Assembly (NCBI GenBank): GCA_963814905.1
Contig: CAWFEM010000011.1
Coordinates: 434,001 to 498,000, forward strand
DNA from: DASWJZ01 sp963814905
GTDB lineage: Bacteria > Pseudomonadota > Alphaproteobacteria > Rhizobiales > Afifellaceae
DNA: 64,000 nucleotides
Direction: 5' to 3'
Position 1 is the first letter of the stretch, and each line of letters opens with the position of its first letter. Below, one piece after another: positions 17,141 to 25,570 of this stretch. The notes under the pieces were generated by a model. It was given only the letters and a program-made list of their open reading frames with translations. It was not told where the DNA came from and made no database searches. Position numbers and translations under genes: made by a program.

Positions 17141-17148
17141 GCGGGCGG

Positions 17149-18105
17149 TCACGCCGCGGCGAACGTCTTCAGAAGCAGCTCCACGAAACCTTTCGCGTCT
17201 GCGTCGAAGGCGACGTCGCATTGCGGCTTGCCGTGCCCACGAAAATGCGTGTCGATCACCGTGCGGCCGACGGTGAGCGCGCCCGTCGTCTCCACCGCGA
17301 CGTGGTAGCGGCGGGTCGTGATCAATGACGGCTCGATCAGGAAGCCGACGCAGAGCGCATCGTGAACGGGCGTCGCATGCGGAACCTTCATCGGCTGCGA
17401 CTTGTCGTGCGCCACGATGCGCTGTCCGGTCAGCTGGGCGGCGGCGCGTCCGGCCGGCGTGCCGAGCGCTTCGAGCCTGTCGCAGTCGTCGCGCGTGACG
17501 AGCGCGCGATGCGTCGCGTCGAGCGGCAACAGCGTGATCTTGCGGAAACCTGCGGCGAAGACGCAGGCCGCGGCCTCCGGATCGCCCCAGATGTTGAATT
17601 CCGCCGAAGGCGTGACATTGCCGATTTCGTGTCCGCCGCCCATGATCACCACCTCCGGCACGCGATCGATGAGCTTCGGATAAAGCGCCAGCGTGGCGGC
17701 GATGTTGGTGAGCGGCGCGACCGGGACAAGCGTGATCTCGTCCGTCGTGTTGCGGTAGGTCTCGATCAGGAATTCGACGGCGCCCTGGTCCGCCTTGGCG
17801 CGTTTTGTTTCCGGAAGCGGCAGCGTCTTGCCGTGGATCTTTCCGGCACGGTCGTCGACGGAACGCGGGATCGGGAAATCGGCGCGGACGAGCGGCCGCG
17901 AAAGCCCTTCGTAGACGGGGATGTCGCTGCGGCCGATGTGATCGAGCACGCGCAGCGTGTTGTCGGTGCAGTGCTCGACCTCCACGTTGCCGTTGACGGT
18001 CGTGCAGGCGACGAGATCGAGCGCCGGATTGAGCGCCGCGAGCATGATCGCGACGGCGTCGTCGGTGCCGGTGTCGACGTCCAAAATGAGCTTCCTGCGC
18101 GCCAT
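17149..18105 (-). CDS. Nucleoside hydrolase (IUNH family)
   Basis: A 318-residue hydrolase that cleaves the N-glycosidic bond of ribonucleosides to base and ribose. The N-terminal calcium-binding signature DVDTGTDDA is at residues 9-17. An internal MGGG motif (IMGGGHEIGNVTPSAEFN) and a catalytic histidine region near HDALCVG are present. The length fits the family. It converges with brnA (8 bp apart) and is divergent from an SDR gene. A ribokinase lies about 3 kb away at 21311, so released ribose could be phosphorylated locally. Purine or pyrimidine preference is not readable. Confidence 0.93.
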   Translation of the reverse strand: MARRKLILDVDTGTDDAVAIMLAALNPALDLVACTTVNGNVEVEHCTDNTLRVLDHIGRSDIPVYEGLSRPLVRADFPIPRSVDDRAGKIHGKTLPLPETKRAKADQGAVEFLIETYRNTTDEITLVPVAPLTNIAATLALYPKLIDRVPEVVIMGGGHEIGNVTPSAEFNIWGDPEAAACVFAAGFRKITLLPLDATHRALVTRDDCDRLEALGTPAGRAAAQLTGQRIVAHDKSQPMKVPHATPVHDALCVGFLIEPSLITTRRYHVAVETTGALTVGRTVIDTHFRGHGKPQCDVAFDADAKGFVELLLKTFAAA

Positions 18106-18208
18106 CTTGCTTTCAGCCTTGCCGTTTCACTAGGGTCGCGTGCGCTCCGGCACGGGCCGGGCGCCGAGCCGTAGCATGAGAACGCGGCGCGTTGGGAGGA
18201 GCGAAGAC

Positions 18209-19024
18209 ATGGCGAAACAGTTTTCCGGCAAGGTCGCGATTGTCACCGGCGGCACGCAGGGGCTCGGCGAGGCGATCGCACGGCTTCTCGCCGAGCGCGG
18301 TGCGGCCGGCCTCGTCGTCGTCGGGCGCGACAAGAAGCGCGGCAAGGCGGTCGCCGCGGACCTGACCAGGAAGGGCTGCGAAACCGTCTTCGTCGCGGCC
18401 GACCTCGCCGATCTCCCCTCGGTGCGAAAGATCGTGCCGGCGGCGAAGAAGGCTTTCGGGCGCGTCGACATTCTCGTCAATGCCGCGGGCATTTCCGATC
18501 GTGGAACCATCCTCGACACGAGCCCGGAGCTTTTCGACGCGATGTTCGCGGTGAACGTGCGCGCGCCTTTCTTCCTGATGCAGGATGCCGCGAAGCTCAT
18601 GGTCGCGAAGAAGATCAAGGGCGCCATGGTCAACATCCTGTCGATGTCGGGTCACGGCGGCCAGCCGTTCATCAGCGCATATTGCGGATCGAAGGGCGCG
18701 CTCGCGACGCTCACCAAGAACGCCGCCTTCTCGCTGATGCGCAACAATATCCGCATCAATGGCCTGAATATCGGCTGGATGGATACCCCCGGCGAGGATC
18801 GCATCCAGAAGCTCTATCACGGGGCGTCGGACGGCTGGCTGAAGAAGGCGGAGGCGGACGCGCCGTTCAAGCGGCTCCTGAAGCCGACGGAAGTGGCGCG
18901 TGCCGTCGCGTTCCTTGTAAGCGAGGAGTCCGGCATGATGACCGGTTCGATCGTCGACCTCGATCAGCAGGTGCTCGGCTCAGCGGAGTCGTCGGTGTGG
19001 CCTTCGAAGGCGATGACGGTGTGA
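18209..19024 (+). CDS. Short-chain dehydrogenase/reductase
   Basis: A 271-residue classical SDR. Cofactor motif TGGTQGLG at 13-20, NAAG near residue 90, serine in NILSMSGHGG and the active-site Y158-x-x-x-K162 (AYCGSKGAL) are all present. ATG 18209 follows GGGAGGA; the frame upstream to 18140 lacks a ribosome site. It is divergent from the nucleoside hydrolase. The C-terminal part ends in GSIVDLDQQVLG, as in many sugar-alcohol or glucose-dehydrogenase-like SDRs. The substrate is unknown. Confidence 0.92.
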   Translation: MAKQFSGKVAIVTGGTQGLGEAIARLLAERGAAGLVVVGRDKKRGKAVAADLTRKGCETVFVAADLADLPSVRKIVPAAKKAFGRVDILVNAAGISDRGTILDTSPELFDAMFAVNVRAPFFLMQDAAKLMVAKKIKGAMVNILSMSGHGGQPFISAYCGSKGALATLTKNAAFSLMRNNIRINGLNIGWMDTPGEDRIQKLYHGASDGWLKKAEADAPFKRLLKPTEVARAVAFLVSEESGMMTGSIVDLDQQVLGSAESSVWPSKAMTV

Positions 19025-19052
19025 TCGCGGCCCGGAGGCGAAAGGGCGAAAT

Positions 19053-19076
19053 GAAAAAGGCCCGCTCGCGCGGACC
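19053..19076 (-). terminator. Rho-independent terminator
   Basis: On the minus strand a stem GGTCCGC/GCGGGCC with loop GCGA is followed by TTTTT, 23 bp after the stop of the secreted-protein gene at 19100. Outer arms ATGAAA and TTTCAT extend the hairpin, so it may also end the SDR transcript. Confidence 0.8.
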
Positions 19077-19099
19077 TCGTTTCATTCCGGTCCCGTTGC

Positions 19100-19621
19100 T
19101 CAGGACTGATTGAGCGCCAGCTGGGTAACGTGAGCGGAGGGGCCGCCGGGCGACACCTTGTCGGTTACGGTGATGGCGAGTTGCCCGTTGCCGTCGTTGC
19201 GGATCGTCATCGTCGCCTTGGTGTCGCCGTTGACGGGCTTCGGCCAGGTGATGGTCAGCACGACCGAGTCGCCGCTGCGCTTTCCGGAAAGCCGGGCCGG
19301 GCCGATTGCCGAGCCCTCATAGACGCCGGTGTAGCGGCCGGAGGCTGCGTCGTAGCGGATGTCGGCGTGGATGTTGCGCGAGAAGATGAACGCGCCGCAC
19401 TTGCCGCTCATCGAAACGCCGGTATGCGACGGTTGGCCGGTCAGGGTGCAGGTCACCTGGTTGGGGCGTTCCGCAGCGTTGCGCTGCACGAGGCCGCTGC
19501 CGGAGAAAGAGCCCTCAAAGCGGCTCAGATAGTCCCATTCGGCGGCATTACTGGGAACCGCCATGGACATTGTCGCGACGGCAAGAACGATGGCCGCAAG
19601 TCGCGGCGTGGGAAAGCGCAT
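19100..19621 (-). CDS. Secreted hypothetical protein
   Basis: A 173-residue protein not recognised as a named family. A Sec signal peptide is clear: a basic start (MRFPTPR), a hydrophobic core (LAAIVLAVATMSMAV) and a likely cut after SNA-A near residue 27. The mature part is rich in beta-strand-like repeats with two cysteines (TCTLTG, SGKCGAF) that could pair, and contains FEGSFSGSG and YEGSAIGPARLSG, so a periplasmic beta-barrel or lipocalin-like fold is plausible. GAGGAGT precedes ATG 19621. It is monocistronic with its own terminator at 19053-19076. Confidence 0.8.
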   Translation of the reverse strand: MRFPTPRLAAIVLAVATMSMAVPSNAAEWDYLSRFEGSFSGSGLVQRNAAERPNQVTCTLTGQPSHTGVSMSGKCGAFIFSRNIHADIRYDAASGRYTGVYEGSAIGPARLSGKRSGDSVVLTITWPKPVNGDTKATMTIRNDGNGQLAITVTDKVSPGGPSAHVTQLALNQS

Positions 19622-19862
19622 ATCTTACTCCTCAGATTCCTCGCGAGGTAAACGCCGGAATCGCAGTAGCGATCCCGTTCGCAGATTGCGTCGTCGCAAG
19701 GATGTGTTTCCGCGCCCCCCGGCTAACGCGGTGTAGAGTCGACTGACGTGACGGCATCGGGCCGGCAATGCGGCAAGATAGCGGCACTTCGCTTCAACGG
19801 GGCCGCTTCTGCGAACGTGGTTTCCAAACTTCGTGCAGGTGTCGGCCCCTGGGCCGCACCAC

Positions 19863-21185
19863 CTAGCGCTGAAGCGCAGCTCGAATCGCCGCGTTTCCGC
19901 GCTTGACGGCATCGTCGAGCGCCTGGCGCGCGCTCTTCTGGCCGATCAGAAGCGCTTCGATCTCCTCGTTCTCGATGTCGCGCAGTTCCGGAAGGTTAAC
20001 GGCGCGCACGCCGCGCGAGTTCTCAGTCGGCGGCTTGCCGATCATCTGCAGGATCGGCTGCTCGCGGCCGGGGTTCCGGTCATAGAAGCCGGAGCGTTTG
20101 GTCGCCTCGTAGGCCGCCATGGTCACCGGCAGGTAGCCGGAAACCTGGTGCAGACGCGACTGGATATCGATCTGCGAGAGAAACGCGAAGAACGCGGCAA
20201 CGCCGACATAGTCGCTTGCCGGATGTCCGGCGAAGACCCAGAGGCTGGCGCCGCCGGGGATGGTGTTCTGCGGCGCGCCGGGCGCGGAGGGATCATAGGG
20301 AAGGGGGCCCGTCCCAAAGTCGATTCCCGATTGCACGATGTCGCCGAGCCCGGCGGAGGAATCGGTCAGCATCGCGCATTCGCCGGAAAGGAAGAGCTGT
20401 TTTGCTTCCGACGTGCGCCCGGCGTAGCGGAACACGTCCTCTGCCGCGAGCCGCGCCAAGTCCTGGAAATGCCGCACAAAGATAGGCGCGTTGATCTCCA
20501 GCTCGATGTCGGAGCCGGCGAGCCCGTTCTCCTCGGTGGCGTAGGGGACGTCGTTCCACGCGGCGAAATTCTCCAGGTGGATCCAGGTTGGCCACGCGGT
20601 GGTGTAGCCGCACGAGGCGGCGCGCCTTCGCACGATCTGCCGTGCCGCCGCCCACACCTCCGGCCAAGTGCGCGGCGGATGCTCGACGTCGAGGCCGGCG
20701 CGCCGGTAGATGCTCTTGTTGATGAAGAGGATCGGCGAGGAGGAGTTGAACGGGAAGGAGAGCATCTTCCCGTCCGGCTGCGAGTAATAGGAGACGATGC
20801 CGGGCAGGTACTGGCTCTTGTCGAAGGTATTCCCGCCTTTCTCCAGCACTTCGGCGACCGGCACGAAGGCTCCCTCGGCATGCATCATCACGCCGGTGCC
20901 GACGTCGAAGACCTGGATGATGTGGGGCTGTCGCCCGGCCGCGTAGGCGTCGAGCCCGGCGCGCAGCGTCTCCGGATAGGTTCCTTTGAAGACGGGCACG
21001 ACCCGGTAATCGGCCTGGCTGGCGTTGAAATCGCGCGCCAGGTCCTGAACCACCCTGGCGTTGGCGCCGCTCAGGCCGAACCAGAACTCAAGCTCCGTGA
21101 CGGCAAAGGCGCTAGACGCGGCGCCGAGCAGCGCGCCGAGGCCGAGGAAAGCCAGAATTGATACTCTCAAACGCCGTCTCGCCAT
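19863..21185 (-). CDS. Extracellular solute-binding protein, UgpB-like (glycerol-3-phosphate)
   Basis: A 440-residue family 1 solute-binding protein. A signal peptide (MARRRLRVSILAFLGLGALL, cut near SSAFA) is followed by VTELEFWFGLSGANARVVQDL and DYRVVPVFKGTYPETL, which match UgpB, the sn-glycerol-3-phosphate binder. The family tail region GYLPVTMAAYEATKRSGFY is also present. I chose ATG 21185 because it begins the signal peptide; the frame is open to 21308. No ugpAEC permease or ATPase genes adjoin, so it is an orphan binding protein, divergent from ribokinase. Confidence 0.9.
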   Translation of the reverse strand: MARRRLRVSILAFLGLGALLGAASSAFAVTELEFWFGLSGANARVVQDLARDFNASQADYRVVPVFKGTYPETLRAGLDAYAAGRQPHIIQVFDVGTGVMMHAEGAFVPVAEVLEKGGNTFDKSQYLPGIVSYYSQPDGKMLSFPFNSSSPILFINKSIYRRAGLDVEHPPRTWPEVWAAARQIVRRRAASCGYTTAWPTWIHLENFAAWNDVPYATEENGLAGSDIELEINAPIFVRHFQDLARLAAEDVFRYAGRTSEAKQLFLSGECAMLTDSSAGLGDIVQSGIDFGTGPLPYDPSAPGAPQNTIPGGASLWVFAGHPASDYVGVAAFFAFLSQIDIQSRLHQVSGYLPVTMAAYEATKRSGFYDRNPGREQPILQMIGKPPTENSRGVRAVNLPELRDIENEEIEALLIGQKSARQALDDAVKRGNAAIRAALQR

Positions 21186-21310
21186 AAGATTCACTTTAGG
21201 CTGCCGGGGCCGCAGCGTCCCGTGACAATTCTGTCCTTGAACTATGACAGTCGTGCGGTCCGCCATAGGCTGCCTGGTGGCAGGATTTGCGGGCAGGGAG
21301 GCGTCCAAGG

Positions 21311-22228
21311 GTGATTACGGTCTTCGGTTCGATCAATCTCGACCTGATCGGCGGGGTCGACCGGCTGCCGGGTCCCGGCGAGACGGTGCCGGGCTCGGCC
21401 TTCGCGACAGCGCCCGGCGGTAAGGGCGCCAACCAGGCGCTCGCCGCCCGGCGTGCGGGCGCGCCGGTCAGGATGATCGGCGCGGTCGGAAAGGACGGCT
21501 TCGCAACGTCCGCGCTGGCGCTGCTCAGCTCCGGCGACGTCGATCTCGGCGGCGTCAGGACCGTCGAGGAGCCGACCGGCGTGGCGCTGATCCTGGTCGA
21601 CAAGGCCGGCGAGAACGTCATCGTCGTGATCCCGGGTGCGAACGGCGCGGTCGGCGAGGCGGACGCCGCGACGCTCGCTTTTTCGCCGGGCGACGTCCTT
21701 TTGCTCCAGCTCGAAGTGCCGGTGGCAGGGATCGAAGCGGCGGCGCGGCGCGCGCGCGGGGCGGGCGCGCAAGTGCTCCTGAACTTCGCGCCGTTCCGCC
21801 CCGAGGCGCTCGATCTCGTGGCGCTCGCAACGCATCTCATCGTGAACGAGACGGAATGTGCGCTGGTGGCAAAGGCGCTCGGAATCGAGACGGGAGCGAT
21901 CGAAGAGCTGGCGCTTGCGATGGCGCGACGACTTGCAACGACGGTGATTGTTACGCTCGGGCGCGAGGGCGTCGTCGCGGCGGAAGCAGGGAAGGGTGAG
22001 GGCACGCTTGCGAAGGCCGCCTCGCTTGCCGTTGAGGCGATCGACACAGTCGGCGCAGGCGATACGTTCTGCGGCTATCTCGCCGCCGCACTTTCAGAGG
22101 GAACGGGACTCGACGAGGCGCTTCAGGTGGCGTGTGCCGCCGGTGCGCTCGCGTGCACGCGGTCCGGCGCCCAGCCCTCGATCCCGCTCAGCGAAGACGT
22201 GGAGACGGCGCGGCGCAGCGGCTCCTGA
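21311..22228 (+). CDS. rbsK: Ribokinase
   Basis: A 305-residue PfkB kinase that makes ribose-5-phosphate. N-terminal motif GSINLDLIGGVDRLPGPGE and GGKGANQALAARR near residue 38 match RbsK, and the catalytic base D251 is in GAGDTFCGYLA. Start GTG 21311 has GGGAGG 9 bases upstream and begins exactly at the conserved VITVFGS strand. With the nucleoside hydrolase at 17149 it could salvage ribose from nucleosides. It converges with the SLC13-type transporter gene region. Confidence 0.9.
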   Translation: MITVFGSINLDLIGGVDRLPGPGETVPGSAFATAPGGKGANQALAARRAGAPVRMIGAVGKDGFATSALALLSSGDVDLGGVRTVEEPTGVALILVDKAGENVIVVIPGANGAVGEADAATLAFSPGDVLLLQLEVPVAGIEAAARRARGAGAQVLLNFAPFRPEALDLVALATHLIVNETECALVAKALGIETGAIEELALAMARRLATTVIVTLGREGVVAAEAGKGEGTLAKAASLAVEAIDTVGAGDTFCGYLAAALSEGTGLDEALQVACAAGALACTRSGAQPSIPLSEDVETARRSGS

Positions 22229-22314
22229 GTTGTCCGATCCGTCCACAGGACCATGAAGACGAGAAGCGAGGCGATCATGACCAGGAACGCCTCCAGAAAT
22301 CCGGTTATGTCCAT
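22123..22314 (-). CDS. Possible small membrane protein
   Basis: A 63-residue reading frame with one strong hydrophobic helix near its start (FLEAFLVMIASLLVFMVLW). GGAGG lies five bases before ATG 22314, an almost ideal ribosome site. It is downstream of the SLC13-type transporter on the same strand and could be its partner, but its last 106 bases run antisense to the end of rbsK, and the C-terminal half looks like chance coding. I recognise no family. The helix and ribosome site are what support it. Confidence 0.4.
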   Translation of the reverse strand: MDITGFLEAFLVMIASLLVFMVLWTDRTTQEPLRRAVSTSSLSGIEGWAPDRVHASAPAAHAT

Positions 22315-22424
22315 AGCAGCCTCCATCGGGGCCGCCCCCATTCAGGGGGAGAATGCGGAAACGGCGAAAAGGCTCCTGGACCGGCGCGACGAGCGCTGTA
22401 ACGCGCATCGGGGCGTCGGCGCGA

Positions 22425-24213
22425 TCAGCCCGGCTTGAAGGGGAAGACGAGCGCGATCATCGGCACGCCGACCAGGACGACGAGGATGGAGAGCGGCAGG
22501 CCGAGCCGCCAATAATCGCCGAAGCGGTAGCCGCCCGGGCCCATCACCAGTGTGTTCGACTGGTGGCCGATCGGGGTCAGGAAGTCGGACGCGGCGCCGA
22601 GCGCCACCGCCATCAGGAAGGGATCTGGATTGTAACCGAGCCCGGCCGCGAATTGCGCCGCGATAGGCGCCATCACCAGCACTGTTGCCGCGTTGTTCAG
22701 AAACGGTGTCACCAGCATGCCGGCGATCAGAATGACGGCGAGCGCGCCGTGCGGCGGAAGCGGCGCGGCGACCGCGGAGAGCCAAGCGGCGAGGAGGTCG
22801 GTCGCGCCGGTCGTCTGCATTGCCTCGCTGACCGGGATGAGCGAGCCGATCAGGATCAGGAGCGGCCAGTCGATTGCCTCATACGCCTCGCGCAGGCTGA
22901 TGGAGCGAACGAGAACCACGGCAAGCGCCGCACTGAAGAAGCCGAAAGCGACCGGCACGATCTGCAGCGCCACAAGCAGCATCGCGACGGCGAGGATGGC
23001 GATCGGAGCATAGCGCCAGCGATCGCGGCCGAGCCCGATATTCCGCCCGGCGAGCGGCAGGAGTCGCAATTCTCCGAACGCTTCCGCCATCTGCGTCAGG
23101 TTGCCCTGAACCACGACGACGTCGCCCGGCTGGAAGCGCGTCGTCCTAAGCCGTCGCGTCAGCCGCTCGCCGCTGCGGCTTACCGCGAGCACCGCGATCT
23201 GGAAGCGCTCCGCCAGCCGCGCCTGCGTCGGCGTGCGGTCGACGAGACTGGAATCGCGGGTGACCACGGCTTCCATGACGCCGAAATCCTCGGCGCTCGT
23301 GTCGGTCTCCGTCTCCTGTTCCTCGCCGCCGGAAAGCTTCAGCTTGCCTCCCGACACCACCTGTTCCAGGGCCGTTGGACTCGCCCTCCAGAAGCAGCGT
23401 GTCGTTGGCGAGCAGCGTCCAGTTGGGCGACGGGGTGAAGCGGCGGAAGCGCTCGCGGATGATCGTCACGACCTGCACCTCGCCCTCGGCGCGCTTCTCC
23501 AGGTCGGCGACCGTCTTGCCGACCAGCGGCGAGTCCTCCGGAACCTTCGCCTCCGTCGTATAGCTTTGGATGGAGAGCGCGGCGTCGAGCGAGGCCGCGC
23601 CCTTGCGGTCGGCCGGAAGCAGCTTGTAGCCGAAAGCGAGGAAGATCACGCCGATGACGGCGATCGACAGTCCCACCGGCATGAAATCGAACATGTGGAA
23701 CGGCTCGCCGACCAGGTCCTCGCGAAGGCGCGAGACGATGACGTTGGGCGAGGTCCCGATCAGCGTCATCGTTCCGCCGAGCAGCGACCCGAACGCCATC
23801 GGCATGAGAAAATAGGAGGGCGACGTCTTCGTCCGCCGCGCCAGTTGGAAGGCGACCGGCATCAGCATGGCGAGCGCGCCGATGTTCTTCACGAAGCCGG
23901 CCATCAGCGTCACCGAGCCGACGAGAAGAACGATCACCTTGCGCGGCGAGGTGAGGTAAGGCCCGACCTTTTGAAGCACCGCCTCCACGATCCCTGAACG
24001 GGCCACGGCGGTGCTGACGATAAGCGCCGATCCGACGATGATGACGATGTCGTCGCCGAAGCCCTTGAAGGCTTCTCCCGCCGGCACGATGCCCACCACC
24101 ACGGAGGCGAAGAGCGCCAGCATGCCGACCACGTCGTAGCGAAGACGGCCCCAGACGAAGAGGCCCATCATTCCGACGATCACCGCGAAGGCGAGGATCT
24201 GGGGAAGCGTCAT
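22425..24213 (-). pseudogene. SLC13-type anion transporter with RCK_C domains, frameshifted
   Basis: The two halves of one membrane transporter sit in different frames. The first (from ATG 24213) has the N-terminal bundle MTLPQILAFAVIVGMMG, the conserved GFVKNIGALAMLMPVA and IGTSPNVIVS loop, then the first TrkA-C/RCK_C domain ending in NDTLLLEGE. The second half (to 22425) resumes with VVSGGKLKLSGGEEQ, a second RCK_C domain and the C-terminal bundle with TPFLNNAATVLVMAP and SDFLTPIGHQSN. One extra base at about 23379 breaks the frame; dropping it restores a continuous protein of about 595 residues. It probably moves sulfate, phosphate or dicarboxylates with sodium. It may be a sequencing error rather than a dead gene. 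Confidence 0.85.
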
Positions 24214-24246
24214 CGAGAGACGTGTAAGTGCGGCGGCGGCGGCAGT

Positions 24247-24741
24247 CTACGCCTGCGCCGCTGTCGGCTCGGCTTCGGCGCCCGCTTCGGTCTCTGATTT
24301 GTCCGGCGCGGTGCGGCTTCGATGCGGCTCTGAGATCGCGCGCAGCTTCTCCGCGATCGCTTCCGGTCCTTCGATATGATTGGCGAGATCGCCAAGCGTG
24401 ACGATGCCGATGGGCTTGCCGTCGTCGTCATGGACCGGCATGCGACGGAACTGCCGCTCGCGCATCGTGACGAACGCTGCCTCGATGGGATCGTCGGCCG
24501 CGCAGCCGATGACGTCGGGCGACATGACTTCCGCGACCGTCACATAGGAGGGGTTCTTCGCTTCCACGACGACGCGCACAAGAATGTCGCGATCCGTCAG
24601 GATACCGCGCACGCCGTCCGTCTCGCTTCCAACGAGGACCGCGCCCACGTCGAGCTCCGCCATCTGCGTGGCGGCCGCCTGCACGGTCGCCGACGGATCG
24701 ACGAAATCGATGCCGCGCGTCATTACGTCCGCCACCTTCAT
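24247..24741 (-). CDS. CBS-domain pair protein
   Basis: A 164-residue soluble protein of two CBS domains (MKVADVMTRGIDFVDPSATV at 1-20 to about 60, and EVMSPDVIGCAADDPIEAAF from about 72 to 130), with the nucleotide-contact stretches GILTDRDILVRVV and GIVTLGDLANHI. The tail after 135 is charged, Ala/Glu-rich and probably disordered. Such stand-alone pairs bind AMP, ATP or S-adenosyl compounds and regulate partners. It is immediately upstream of the SLC13-type transporter, 33 bp apart on the same strand, which suggests it could regulate that transporter. ATG 24741 was chosen over an unsupported extension to 24885. Confidence 0.88.
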   Translation of the reverse strand: MKVADVMTRGIDFVDPSATVQAAATQMAELDVGAVLVGSETDGVRGILTDRDILVRVVVEAKNPSYVTVAEVMSPDVIGCAADDPIEAAFVTMRERQFRRMPVHDDDGKPIGIVTLGDLANHIEGPEAIAEKLRAISEPHRSRTAPDKSETEAGAEAEPTAAQA

Positions 24742-24982
24742 CGACCGGTTTTCCCCCGATTGCCGCGCGCCGCCAGGACAAGAGGAAACGCCCTCCCGGC
24801 GGCACCGGTTCCCTCCGTCAGCCGAGTGGGACCGAGGCCGCCACAGGCGCAACCTAACGCCAGTCCGCCGGCCTCGCCAGGACAAGAATTGCCCTTAAGA
24901 GCCGCACAAGGGAAAAGCCGTGCTCCCCGCCGCCGCGGGCGAACCATCGCGCTGCCACAGGCCCAGGGTAGGGGCTTCCGCC

Positions 24983-25504
24983 CTAAGCCTTAAGAAGGTC
25001 TTCCAGATCCAGGCGCTTGGTGAACATCGCCAGCGATCCGTCGTCGTTTCGCGGCCATTCCTCCTTGGGCCGGTCGCGATAGAGCTCCACGCCGTTCTGG
25101 TCGGGATCGCGCAGGTAAAGCGCCTCGGAGACGCCATGGTCGCTGGCGCCATCGAGCGCGATGCCGGCTTTCGCGAGTCGCCTGAGCGCATCGGCAAGCG
25201 CGGCGCGGGTCGGGTAGAGGACGGCGGTATGGTAGAGCCCGGTCGTGCCGGGAGCGGGCGGCGAGCCGCCTTTGCTCTCCCACGTGTTCAGGCCGATATG
25301 GTGGTGATAGCCGCCTGCCGAGATGAAGGCGGCGCTTTCGCCGTGGCGCAGCTTCAGCTCGAAACCGAGCACGCCGCAATAGAACGCGAGCGCGCGGTCG
25401 AGATCGGCGACCTTGAGGTGAACGTGACCGATCCGCGTGCCGGGGTCGATCGGACGATCGAGCGCGGTCTCCGCGATGCGGGTCTGGGTGGGTTTGTCGA
25501 GCAT
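24983..25504 (-). CDS. VOC-superfamily protein (glyoxalase / catechol 2,3-dioxygenase type)
   Basis: A 173-residue protein with one complete vicinal-oxygen-chelate module: GHVHLKVADLDRALAFYCGVLGF near residues 27-49, metal ligand candidates H28, H92 in GLYHTAVLYPT, and E137 in DQNGVELYRDRP. The GGYHHHIGLNTW segment near 65-75 resembles catechol-2,3-dioxygenase subunits such as CatE. ATG 25504 is preferred to an in-frame GTG at 25534; neither has a strong ribosome site. It lies between the CBS gene and the ammonia-lyase-like gene. The substrate is unknown. Confidence 0.85.
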   Translation of the reverse strand: MLDKPTQTRIAETALDRPIDPGTRIGHVHLKVADLDRALAFYCGVLGFELKLRHGESAAFISAGGYHHHIGLNTWESKGGSPPAPGTTGLYHTAVLYPTRAALADALRRLAKAGIALDGASDHGVSEALYLRDPDQNGVELYRDRPKEEWPRNDDGSLAMFTKRLDLEDLLKA

Positions 25505-25570
25505 CGCAGGAATGTATGCGCTGGCAAACGTCACCGCCAGTGGCGGTTACCTGGAGGGAACCGGGTTTCG

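Noticed and set aside
23370..23385. Programmed ribosomal frameshift in the SLC13-type gene
   Set aside because: There is no slippery heptamer or obvious downstream pseudoknot, and the family is not known to use one; error or mutation is simpler.
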